Below are positions 1 through 5,300 of a stretch of 5,300 nucleotides of DNA, one piece after another. The notes beneath the pieces are model-generated. The model did no database searches. It had not been told where the DNA came from and worked only from the letters and a program-made list of their open reading frames with translations. Positions within the stretch are counted from its first letter, which is position 1; every line of letters begins with the position of its first letter. Origin of the DNA: Candidatus Melainabacteria bacterium (GTDB lineage: Bacteria; Cyanobacteriota; Vampirovibrionia; Obscuribacterales; Obscuribacteraceae); contig JACQVM010000406.1 of assembly GCA_016209785.1 (NCBI GenBank), positions 1 to 5,300 of the forward strand, in the 5' to 3' direction. The translations under genes were made by a program, and so were the position numbers.

Positions 1-278
1 CCGTACTCAGTGATATAGACAGTGCGAATGTACGGACAACGAATGAAACCAATCTGTCCGCCAAAGAGTCGGTGGTCATTGAGGTTAGTCACCTCATCTC
101 CCGGGAAGCGGCCCCTGACAGTCTCACTTAGTTCAGGCTTCTGGACCTCAGTAATGGGCCCCAGAAGGCTCTTCACCATCGGTGTGACAAGACCATTCCA
201 AATCTGTCTGTCTGTCACAGAAGAAATCTTGGTCACGCCAAGCATCTCGGCAACATTTACCTTATGGAACCTGGGCAT
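1..278 (-). CDS. Hypothetical protein, N-terminal 92 codons, truncated by the left window edge
   Basis: I do not recognise this protein. The minus-strand frame is open from an ATG at 278 to the edge of the window, giving at least 92 residues. It starts MPRFHKVNVAEMLGVTKI and contains the segments RGRFPGDEV and GGQIGFIRCPYIRTVYI. The start is well supported: AAGGA at 290-286 lies 7 nt before the ATG, and an in-frame TAG (296-294) lies five codons upstream of it. No signal peptide or membrane segment is visible. Residues 9-24 (VAEMLGVTKISSVTDR) loosely resemble a helix-turn-helix, but the match is too weak for a functional call. It reads in the same direction as the opine-dehydrogenase-like gene but is separated from it by 400 bases, so it probably has its own promoter. 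The overlapping plus-strand reading (22-297) has an unnatural composition and is taken as a shadow. Confidence 0.6.
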   Translation of the reverse strand, partial: MPRFHKVNVAEMLGVTKISSVTDRQIWNGLVTPMVKSLLGPITEVQKPELSETVRGRFPGDEVTNLNDHRLFGGQIGFIRCPYIRTVYITEY

Positions 279-678
279 GGCAAGTTCCTTTCTCTAAAGC
301 TGGGGACATATCCAGAACCCAGCTGCGGTACACAATCTGAAGCAACTAAGACAGCCCATTACTACCCCGCTCAACGCTAGCTAAGCGCTGTGGTTGTGTT
401 TTCTACACAGGTGGGCCTTTGGGAGAAGTTACAGCTAGCTACAGGACAATCCGTTGTAATTATGGGTAAAACAATAACCTAAGCTAAAGCCTGCCGCCTT
501 GCCAATTCAACAACCTTGAAAACCAAAAACCTAAAGCTACCATACAGTTTCCAGCATTAAACTTGAAGCTTTCTAAGCCAATAAAGCCGCCTTTTTCTTA
601 TGCAGTTACTAGTACATTGCAAACTCGCGCGACATGTTAAGACAGGTAGGTACAGCTTGACATCTATCTTTCTTGACC
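279..678. other. Gene-poor 400-base region: leader of the left-hand gene
   Basis: No protein longer than about 21 codons, no tRNA and no clear rho-independent terminator is visible between the stop of the opine-dehydrogenase-like gene and the ATG at 278. Near the left end, on the minus strand, are a 7-bp hairpin (298-324) and a 21-codon ORF (359-294). That ORF is in the same frame as gene 1 and is stopped by a TAG. A CATAAT box on the minus strand (464-459) could be a -10 element but has no good -35. The octamer TCGCGCGA near 625-632 is a short perfect palindrome of unknown meaning. The left part is presumably the 5' leader and promoter of gene 1, and the right part the 3' end of the neighbouring transcript. 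Confidence 0.4.
298..324 (-). promoter_or_regulatory. Hairpin immediately upstream of the ribosome binding site of gene 1
   Basis: On the minus strand AGCTGGG (324-318) pairs perfectly with CCCAGCT (304-298) across a 13-nt loop. The stem ends 7 nt before the AAAGGA box of the left-hand gene (291-286). Its position in the 5' leader, without a following T run, argues for an RNA structure affecting translation or mRNA stability rather than a terminator. A 7-bp stem with a 13-nt loop could arise by chance, so the regulatory role is inference. Confidence 0.3.
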
Positions 679-1845
679 CTAGCCATTCACCAGTTCAATG
701 ATTTCCTCAACATCAAGTCCCACTAAACCTAGATCAGTTAGATTACGGCCTTGCTTGCGTAAGTTTTTCCCACAAACAACGGCAGCAAGCTCAATAATTG
801 AATCGATAAGTGGTACAGGCTGACGCGCCACCATGGCAAACCCTACCAACGGAATCAAGCTCTCTTCGATGTCTTGAGCTAGTTGCTTCTTCCAAGGACA
901 ACATTCACCTAGTTGCATCTGCATACGGTTGGTAGTGCTCCATTTGGCAAGGACATTGCCAAGTGAATCATTCCTATCTCCAGAGTATTCGGCCAAGATT
1001 TGACCTAGTGGTCTAATAGCAACACCAAAGGCACGTGCAACGCTTTGCAACTCACCACCTATGCCAGCAATAATAGCCAATACTTCTGGTGTTAGCAGCA
1101 AGGACTGGTCAGCAACCTCATCTGAGCGACCAGAAATCATCCGAAACAGCCACAATATGGGACGCAATATTCTTTCTACATCTGCAAAGCCTCGCTCCAA
1201 CACGTTTGAAGCTGGCACCAATCCGTCCCGCATTTGTCCTAAAACAGACAGTCCCCGATAGGTTGCATTACGTGTAACACCACATACGCTCACACGCGGC
1301 CGCGGCCTGTGAATAGACAAGAGCCCATCAGTAGCTGTCACAGCATCGAACAAGTTGCTGGTCTCAAGAAGATTAACTTCTAAGGCAGCCTTAACCCTTC
1401 GAAGGTCTTTGGCAAACTGTAACGAGGCCCCAAGTGGAGCATCAATAAGAACAATGGTCTGCCCAGTTGAAAGATAAGGCAAGAGCACATTTAAAGAGCG
1501 AGGATATAAGTTTGCAGCAGATCCAACAACAATAACGCTAGCACCCTGAAGTGCTTTTTCTACATCCTTAGTCACAACAGAAAAGCGCATAGCCACCCGT
1601 ACACCAGCCACTCCAGGCACAACTTGCGGCCCATGGAGTTCGCACTCAGAAGGACAGTTGCCCTGAGGCAGCCAAAGTCTCACATTGTGTCCACCCAATG
1701 AGAGCATGACACCAAAGGCAAGACTAGCACTGTCATCACCTATGATGGCAATGTCGCTGTATGAGTAACTTCCCTGAACGCCTTGCGCTAAAACTGGCAT
1801 TAAGACCATCCGTTGAACCACCAGACGAGAACCTTTCTTTGCCAA
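679..1845 (-). CDS. NAD/opine (octopine) dehydrogenase-family protein with altered active-site motifs
   Basis: The 388-residue protein has the two-domain layout of the opine dehydrogenase family, cytosolic enzymes that reductively condense an amino acid with a 2-keto acid using NAD(P)H. The N-terminal Rossmann fold begins at residue 31 (DIAIIG) and continues through GGHNVRLW (51-58). The second half ends with the family-typical QGRNLTDLGLVGL (365-377). Several key positions differ from the family pattern as I remember it. GxGxxG is GDDSAS (36-41), the His of the 'HP' motif aligns with Arg228-Pro229, and the Arg of the C-terminal R-x4-D motif aligns with Lys320, while Asp325 is kept. Activity on a normal opine substrate is therefore doubtful. 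The start chosen is a TTG with GAGG 7 nt upstream (1856-1853) and an in-frame stop two codons before it. ATGs at codons 13 and 16 are alternatives that would shorten the unusually long N-terminal lead. The gene is divergent from the KARI homologue. The family call is firm; the function is not. Confidence 0.82.
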   Translation of the reverse strand: MAKKGSRLVVQRMVLMPVLAQGVQGSYSYSDIAIIGDDSASLAFGVMLSLGGHNVRLWLPQGNCPSECELHGPQVVPGVAGVRVAMRFSVVTKDVEKALQGASVIVVGSAANLYPRSLNVLLPYLSTGQTIVLIDAPLGASLQFAKDLRRVKAALEVNLLETSNLFDAVTATDGLLSIHRPRPRVSVCGVTRNATYRGLSVLGQMRDGLVPASNVLERGFADVERILRPILWLFRMISGRSDEVADQSLLLTPEVLAIIAGIGGELQSVARAFGVAIRPLGQILAEYSGDRNDSLGNVLAKWSTTNRMQMQLGECCPWKKQLAQDIEESLIPLVGFAMVARQPVPLIDSIIELAAVVCGKNLRKQGRNLTDLGLVGLDVEEIIELVNG

Positions 1846-1865
1846 AGATTAGCCTCGACTCATCA

Positions 1866-1894
1866 AGAATAGCCTTCATGCGGTCACAAGACAA
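1866..1894 (-). promoter_or_regulatory. Candidate promoter for the opine-dehydrogenase-like gene
   Basis: On the minus strand TTGTCT (1894-1889) and TATTCT (1871-1866) are separated by 17 nt, each matching the sigma-70 consensus at 4 of 6 positions. The predicted start of transcription, near 1859, leaves only about 14 nt before the TTG start codon, just enough to include the GAGG box. The match is weak. Confidence 0.2.
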
Positions 1895-1915
1895 CAAGTA
1901 CAAAGATTCTTTAAT
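1888..1915 (+). promoter_or_regulatory. Candidate promoter for the KARI-like gene
   Basis: AAGACA (1888-1893, 4 of 6 consensus matches) and TTTAAT (1910-1915, 5 of 6) are 16 nt apart, predicting a transcript start near 1922 and a leader of about 70 nt. Its -35 box overlaps the -35 box proposed for the divergent gene. The palindrome TTGATGATCAA at 1947-1957 lies in the leader and could be an operator, but nothing else supports that. Confidence 0.27.
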
Positions 1916-1994
1916 ACCGCCATTACCACCAATAGTAAAATTCATGTTGATGATCAAAGCAGGCATGTCCTGCAGGCCCACCAGTGGATATGCA

Positions 1995-2975
1995 ATGGCA
2001 AGTATTTACTACGACGACGACGCCAATCTTGACCAGCTTCAAGATCTCAACATTGGTGTCATTGGTTATGGCAATCAAGGCAGAGCTCAAGCGCTTAATC
2101 TGCGCGACAGTGGCTTGACTGTTTGGGTAGGAACAAAAGAAGGAAAAGGAAGAACACATGCCTTAGCTGATGGCTTTCCAGCACACACTCCTGAGGAAGT
2201 AGCAGCAAATTGTGAGGTGCTAGCACTTCTTTTGCCAGACGAAGTACTTCCTTATGTCTATTCTGTGTCTGTTGAGCCATATTTAGAAGCTCATGATACG
2301 TTTGTCTTTGCTCATGGATTTACTGTGCGTCACAAAACCTTGCGCTTACCAGATGATGCTGATGTTGTCCTTGTAGCTCCAACTGGGCCAGGTCGACAAC
2401 TTCGTAGCCTTTTCGAGGAATGCAAAGGATTGCCAGCACTCGTTGCTGTAGAACAAGATGCATCTGGCGTTGCTTGGCAACGCTGCTTGGCTTACGCTAA
2501 AGCAGTAGGTTGCACCAGGGCTGGTGTTATAGAGACAACCTTTGAAGAAGAGACAGTTACAGATTTGTTCTGTGAACAAGCTGTCTTATGTGGAGGTATG
2601 CCAGAGCTGATTAAGGCCAGTTTTGACATCTTAGTTGATAAAGGGTACCAGCCTGAACTTGCCTACATATCCTGCTTAAAGGAAGTAAAGCTCATTTGTG
2701 ACCTTCTTTTTGAAAGGGGAATCCACGGAATGCGCAGTGCTATTTCCAATACAGCTAAGTTCGGGTCTGCCTTAGCAGGACCAGAAATCATTGATGCGTC
2801 TACCAGATATCGCCTGGCCAAGGTCTTACAAGCAATTGAGTCAGGCAAGTTTGCCAGACAGTTCATTGAAGAAGCAGCACAAGGCTCTCCCGCTGTCCAC
2901 GAGCTCCTTTTAACTGAGCGCCACTCTCATTTGGCGCGCACAGGAGCTAAGTTGTCACAAAACATCAGATTTTAG
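1995..2975 (+). CDS. ilvC: Ketol-acid reductoisomerase (class I KARI) homologue with two catalytic residues replaced
   Basis: KARI carries out the Mg2+- and NADPH-dependent alkyl migration and reduction of acetolactate in valine, leucine and isoleucine synthesis. This 326-residue protein matches short class I enzymes over its full length: start MASIYYDDDANL, dinucleotide loop GYGNQG (24-29), FAHGF (105-109), the APxGPG segment (128-133), and a knotted helical C-terminal domain with TDLFCEQAVLCGG (189-201) and ISNTAKFG (250-257). Counted from this start the residues fall on the usual class I numbers: His107, Asp190, Glu194, Glu230 and Ser251 are present. Lys130 is Thr and metal ligand Glu226 is Ser (ISCLKE instead of FECLHE). 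Lys51 and Arg53 near the cofactor loop are compatible with NADPH. The frame is open back to 1761, but the extra residues overlap the divergent gene and match nothing. The weak AGTGGA six nt before the ATG fits the 1995 start. The gene symbol denotes homology; normal KARI activity is doubtful. The last 11 bases overlap panC on the other strand. Confidence 0.87.
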   Translation: MASIYYDDDANLDQLQDLNIGVIGYGNQGRAQALNLRDSGLTVWVGTKEGKGRTHALADGFPAHTPEEVAANCEVLALLLPDEVLPYVYSVSVEPYLEAHDTFVFAHGFTVRHKTLRLPDDADVVLVAPTGPGRQLRSLFEECKGLPALVAVEQDASGVAWQRCLAYAKAVGCTRAGVIETTFEEETVTDLFCEQAVLCGGMPELIKASFDILVDKGYQPELAYISCLKEVKLICDLLFERGIHGMRSAISNTAKFGSALAGPEIIDASTRYRLAKVLQAIESGKFARQFIEEAAQGSPAVHELLLTERHSHLARTGAKLSQNIRF

Positions 2976-3855
2976 GCACAATGATGTTATCTATAAGACG
3001 TACATCACCAAGTTTGGCAGCTACCAAAACAACCATTGGGTGCTTACACTCTGCAACTGGCTCTAGTGTTATTGCGTCACAGGCCTCTAAGTACTGCAGC
3101 GTCAGTCCTGGTACCTGTTCAAGCTTCCTGCGACCATCTGCAAGAGCTTCTTGTAGTGTCAAAGCCTTAGACGTTGCATTCTTGGACACGGTCAACAAAG
3201 TTTGATGCAGCACTGGCGCAACTGCACGCTCACCAGAATTTAAGTAAACATTTCTAGAACTCATGGCTAGCCCATCGCTTTCTCTAACTGTTGGAGAGGC
3301 AACAACTGCAACCGGCAGATCTAGATCAGCCACCATCCGGCGAACTACAACCAACTGCTGATAATCTTTCTCTCCAAAATAAGCATAATTTGGCTCAACT
3401 TGCCCAAAAAGCTTAGCTACGACAGTAGCTACCCCTTCAAAATGACCAGGGCGAAAGGCACCACACAAATGACCAGTAAGCTCGCCAGGAGGAACCACTC
3501 TAGTTAAGCTTGCTTGGCCGTTAGGATACATTTGCTCACAAGTAGGGTGAAATACAGCATGAACACCAGCCCTTACACACAACTCTAAATCCTTTTCAAA
3601 CGGACGTGGGTATTTGTCAAAGTCCTCGCCTTTGACAAACTGAATAGGATTAACAAATATAGAAACCACAACATGGCTACATTCCTGCAAGGCCTTTTGT
3701 ACAAGACTCATGTGACCTTGGTGCAGTGCTCCCATTGTTGGCACAAAACCAACAATGGGTTGCCTATCAAAATTGTCCTTGTAACGTAGCCGGCAACGCC
3801 ATTGTCTTAGGTCTGCAATATTTTCAAAGACCTGAGTCTCTACTGTAGACTTCAC
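2965..3855 (-). CDS. panC: Pantothenate synthetase (pantoate--beta-alanine ligase) PanC
   Basis: PanC joins pantoate and beta-alanine in the cytosol using ATP through a pantoyl-adenylate intermediate, the last step of vitamin B5 synthesis. The 296-residue protein has normal family length and all signature motifs. These are the HIGH-type PTMGALHQGH (39-48), FVNPIQF (67-73), CGAFRPGHFEGV (131-142) lining the active site, FGEKDYQQL (160-168) with Lys163, Asp164 and Gln167, the KMSKS-like MSSRN (198-202), and RLIDN near the C-terminus. No key residue is missing, in contrast to the two neighbouring reductases. The frame is open to a TTG at 3861, but AGGAG directly abuts that codon and lies 6 nt before the GTG at 3855, so GTG is the better start. 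No panB, panD or panE is in the window. The gene converges on and overlaps the KARI-like gene, and diverges from the protease gene. Confidence 0.95.
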   Translation of the reverse strand: MKSTVETQVFENIADLRQWRCRLRYKDNFDRQPIVGFVPTMGALHQGHMSLVQKALQECSHVVVSIFVNPIQFVKGEDFDKYPRPFEKDLELCVRAGVHAVFHPTCEQMYPNGQASLTRVVPPGELTGHLCGAFRPGHFEGVATVVAKLFGQVEPNYAYFGEKDYQQLVVVRRMVADLDLPVAVVASPTVRESDGLAMSSRNVYLNSGERAVAPVLHQTLLTVSKNATSKALTLQEALADGRRKLEQVPGLTLQYLEACDAITLEPVAECKHPMVVLVAAKLGDVRLIDNIIVPKI

Positions 3856-3861
3856 AGTCAA

Positions 3862-3866
3862 CTCCT
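3862..3866 (-). promoter_or_regulatory. Ribosome binding site that sets the GTG start of panC
   Basis: AGGAG on the minus strand is followed by the six bases TTGACT and then GTG. It touches the upstream TTG with no spacing, so ribosomes placed here would initiate at the GTG at 3855. This trims two residues from the longest open frame. Confidence 0.7.
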
Positions 3867-3892
3867 AATGAGCTTAAACAGGGTCCGTTGTC

Positions 3893-3920
3893 AGATTACC
3901 CTAAAGAGTACAAGTTTCAA
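3893..3920 (-). promoter_or_regulatory. Candidate panC promoter
   Basis: On the minus strand TTGAAA (3920-3915, 5 of 6 consensus matches) precedes TAATCT (3898-3893, 3 of 6) by 16 nt. A start near 3886 would give a leader of about 30 nt containing the AGGAG box. The -10 element is poor. Confidence 0.25.
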
Positions 3921-3925
3921 TCTCT

Positions 3926-3957
3926 TTGCTGGAAAGATGAAGCTTTTTTGGGATAAT
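3926..3957 (+). promoter_or_regulatory. Candidate extended -10 promoter for the protease gene
   Basis: GATAAT (3952-3957) matches the -10 consensus at 5 of 6 positions and is preceded by TGG (3949-3951), forming an extended -10 (TGnGATAAT). The nearest -35-like element, TTGCTG (3926-3931), is 20 nt away, too far to be ideal, but extended -10 promoters tolerate a weak -35. The predicted start near 3964 leaves a leader of about 32 nt before the GTG. Confidence 0.35.
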
Positions 3958-3984
3958 GGCATTCAGATTGATTAACACAGCCTC

Positions 3985-3990
3985 AGGAAA
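3985..3990 (+). promoter_or_regulatory. Ribosome binding site for the LolA-like/protease gene
   Basis: AGGAAA, with core AGGA at 3985-3988, lies 7 nt before GTG (3996) and 13 nt before ATG (4002), which share a frame. The other genes in the window with clear SD boxes use 6-7 nt spacing, which favours the GTG. A third possible start, ATG at 3994, is out of frame and stops after three codons. Confidence 0.5.
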
Positions 3991-3995
3991 GCCAT

Positions 3996-5300
3996 GTGTT
4001 CATGAAAACAACTAGGAGCCTAGCTTGCACTAAGCAGCGTGTCTGGTTGCTGTTCATTGTCTTGTCTTCTTTACTTTTGGCAACCTTACCTGCATTTTCA
4101 CTGGAAGGCATATCAGCTCAGAGCGTTGGTCTGTCTAGGACAGGCAACGCCAAAGATATAGCAGCAAGCATTGTTGCAGCTTACGGTGGACTAGAAAAAC
4201 TAATGGCGGTGAAGGAGCAGCCGTTTTCAAGCCGTGGCAACGTAACAGTAACTTCAACCGTTTCACAAGCCTCAAACTCCTTTGAGTGTGACATTTTTGG
4301 CAAGGCAGACAAGCTAAGAATTGAAACAACTGTTATGGGTCAACCCATGATACTTGGCTTTGATGGAAAGAATTGCTGGACACAGTTTGGCGATTGGGTT
4401 TCACCTAGCACGGAGACAACCGCCAAGCACCTGGCCGAAGAATTAAGGCATGGGCTCAATCTCCTTCTTAAGATTTCAGATGCTAACTGCAAACTACAGG
4501 TGGTGGGAAAGAAACTCTGTCAGGGCAAGATGTGTGACGTGCTTAATGTCCTTGCTGAGGATGGCAAAACAACAACATTTTATGCTGATGAAGCCAGTCA
4601 CCTGGTGCTTCGCAGTGAATACATGGGTACAGACAGTGAAAGGGGCATTCCAGCTATTCAGGCTATGGAATATGAGAACTATCAGTCAGTTGCTGGAACA
4701 CCTACAGCTTTTAAGACAACTGAATACAGCCTCGCCAAGAAAACCTCACAGACACTGCTTTCAAAAATGGAGCTGGGGGTTTTGCTTGATGAGAAAATCT
4801 TTGAAATGCCAGCAGAATCAGAAGTAGCACAAGTTAAGACAAGCTCTGTCACTGTTCCTTTTGAGTACATAGGTAATGCCATTCTTGTTAAGGTACGCCT
4901 TAATGGCACAACTGACTATAAGTTTATTGTTGACACTGGAGCCAGTCAGACAGTTTTAGACAAGGCTGTTGCATCCTCAATGGGGCCTTATTCATCATCA
5001 AGCCTATCAATCACGGCTGGCTCAAAGGCAATACCCCTTAGCTACACAACATTACAAAGTCTCTCTGTTGGAGATGTTGTACTAAACAACATACCAGCAC
5101 TGGTAAGTGATCTTTCTGCCTTTGTCAAAACACTTGGGGAACGACCAGCCGGGTTAATTGGTGCAAACATCCTGAGACGATTTCTTGTAACAATTGACTT
5201 TGCTGACAAAAAAATTGTTCTGTCTAATCCTAAGAATCCAATACTGCCACCCAATTCAACCGTCATACCTACCTTCCCCGGGTTTGGCTCTACAGCTTTA
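3996..5300 (+). CDS. Exported protein with LolA-like and retropepsin-like aspartyl protease domains, truncated at the right edge
   Basis: The frame stays open to the window end, at least 433 residues from the ATG at 4002 (435 from the GTG). Residue numbers here count from the ATG. Lys2, Arg5, Lys11 and Arg13 precede a hydrophobic stretch at 14-29 and a likely cleavage site after AFS (31-33), a typical signal peptide. No lipobox is seen, so a periplasmic, secreted or surface location is likely. Residues about 50-270 resemble the LolA-like beta sheet of outer-membrane lipoprotein-sorting-type proteins (IVAAYGG at 57-63, LGFDGKNCW, then KIFEMP at the end). Residues about 287-409 look like a retropepsin-type aspartyl protease: VRLNG, IVDTGAS with catalytic Asp311, and GLIGANILRRF (384-394), the second signature. 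One such domain supplies one aspartate, so a homodimer or a second domain past the edge would be needed for activity. Substrate unknown. Several Cys in the first domain could form disulfides. It diverges from panC; no functional link is evident. Confidence 0.85.
   Translation, partial: MFMKTTRSLACTKQRVWLLFIVLSSLLLATLPAFSLEGISAQSVGLSRTGNAKDIAASIVAAYGGLEKLMAVKEQPFSSRGNVTVTSTVSQASNSFECDIFGKADKLRIETTVMGQPMILGFDGKNCWTQFGDWVSPSTETTAKHLAEELRHGLNLLLKISDANCKLQVVGKKLCQGKMCDVLNVLAEDGKTTTFYADEASHLVLRSEYMGTDSERGIPAIQAMEYENYQSVAGTPTAFKTTEYSLAKKTSQTLLSKMELGVLLDEKIFEMPAESEVAQVKTSSVTVPFEYIGNAILVKVRLNGTTDYKFIVDTGASQTVLDKAVASSMGPYSSSSLSITAGSKAIPLSYTTLQSLSVGDVVLNNIPALVSDLSAFVKTLGERPAGLIGANILRRFLVTIDFADKKIVLSNPKNPILPPNSTVIPTFPGFGSTAL

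Noticed and set aside
22..297. Plus-strand open frame of 91 codons
   Set aside because: It is antisense to the minus-strand frame that has a good SD and start at 278. It lacks its own SD and has a Ser/Arg/Pro-rich composition typical of a shadow frame.
560..678. Rho-independent terminator downstream of the opine-dehydrogenase-like gene
   Set aside because: No GC-rich stem followed by a T run could be found on the minus strand here; only short palindromes such as TCGCGCGA are present.
1736..1981. Minus-strand 81-codon frame overlapping the start of the opine-dehydrogenase-like gene
   Set aside because: It runs in a different frame into the well-supported gene and has no recognisable motif. 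The intergenic part is better explained as promoter region.
1978..1987. CCAC-CA-GTGG hairpin before the KARI-like start
   Set aside because: Four base pairs with a 2-nt loop cannot form a stable hairpin, so it is probably chance.
1761..1994. N-terminal extension of the KARI-like gene upstream of 1995
   Set aside because: The extra residues overlap the start of the divergent gene and the promoter region. They resemble no part of KARI, and the start at 1995 puts the catalytic positions on the standard class I numbers.
3856..3861. TTG at 3861 as the panC start
   Set aside because: The AGGAG box directly abuts this TTG, leaving no spacing, while the GTG at 3855 has ideal 6-nt spacing.
4450..4827. 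Plus-strand 125-codon frame inside the protease gene
   Set aside because: It lies wholly within the long LolA-like/protease frame, has no SD and is rich in Trp, Cys and Arg, so it is an out-of-frame shadow.

Overview
The window is a bacterial chromosomal segment of moderate GC. It carries five protein genes in alternating orientation, so no two adjacent genes form an obvious operon. Three genes have good Shine-Dalgarno (SD) boxes 6-7 nt before TTG, GTG or ATG starts, and a fourth probably does. The last gene encodes an exported protein joining a LolA-like domain to a retropepsin-like domain, which suggests an organism with a periplasm. I cannot name the phylum from this sequence; an Obscuribacter-type or acidobacterial-type lineage is only a guess. 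I see no tRNA, rRNA, CRISPR array, insertion sequence or phage gene.

Layout. (1) 1-278, minus: the first 92 codons of an unrecognised gene that runs off the left edge. (2) 279-678: about 400 bases without a convincing gene, holding the leader of gene 1 with a 7-bp hairpin just before its SD and a 21-codon in-frame ORF. (3) 679-1845, minus: an NAD/opine (octopine) dehydrogenase-family protein. (4) 1846-1994: a divergent promoter region. (5) 1995-2975, plus: a class I ketol-acid reductoisomerase (KARI, IlvC) homologue. (6) 2965-3855, minus: an apparently intact pantothenate synthetase, PanC, overlapping the KARI gene tail to tail by 11 bases. (7) 3856-3995: a second divergent promoter region. 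(8) 3996 to the right edge, plus: the exported LolA-like/aspartyl-protease fusion, truncated by the window end.

Main point. Both oxidoreductases carry changes at the positions that define their families. The KARI homologue aligns residue for residue with class I numbering, yet Lys130 is Thr and the metal ligand Glu226 is Ser. His107, Asp190, Glu194, Glu230 and Ser251 are kept. The opine-dehydrogenase homologue lacks the GxGxxG dinucleotide motif, and Arg stands where the catalytic His of the 'HP' motif is expected. The two genes are transcribed divergently from one short region and lie beside an intact panC. Since genuine KARI can also reduce ketopantoate, the precursor of PanC's substrate, a remodelled reductase pair serving pantothenate or another small 2-keto acid is a reasonable but untested idea.
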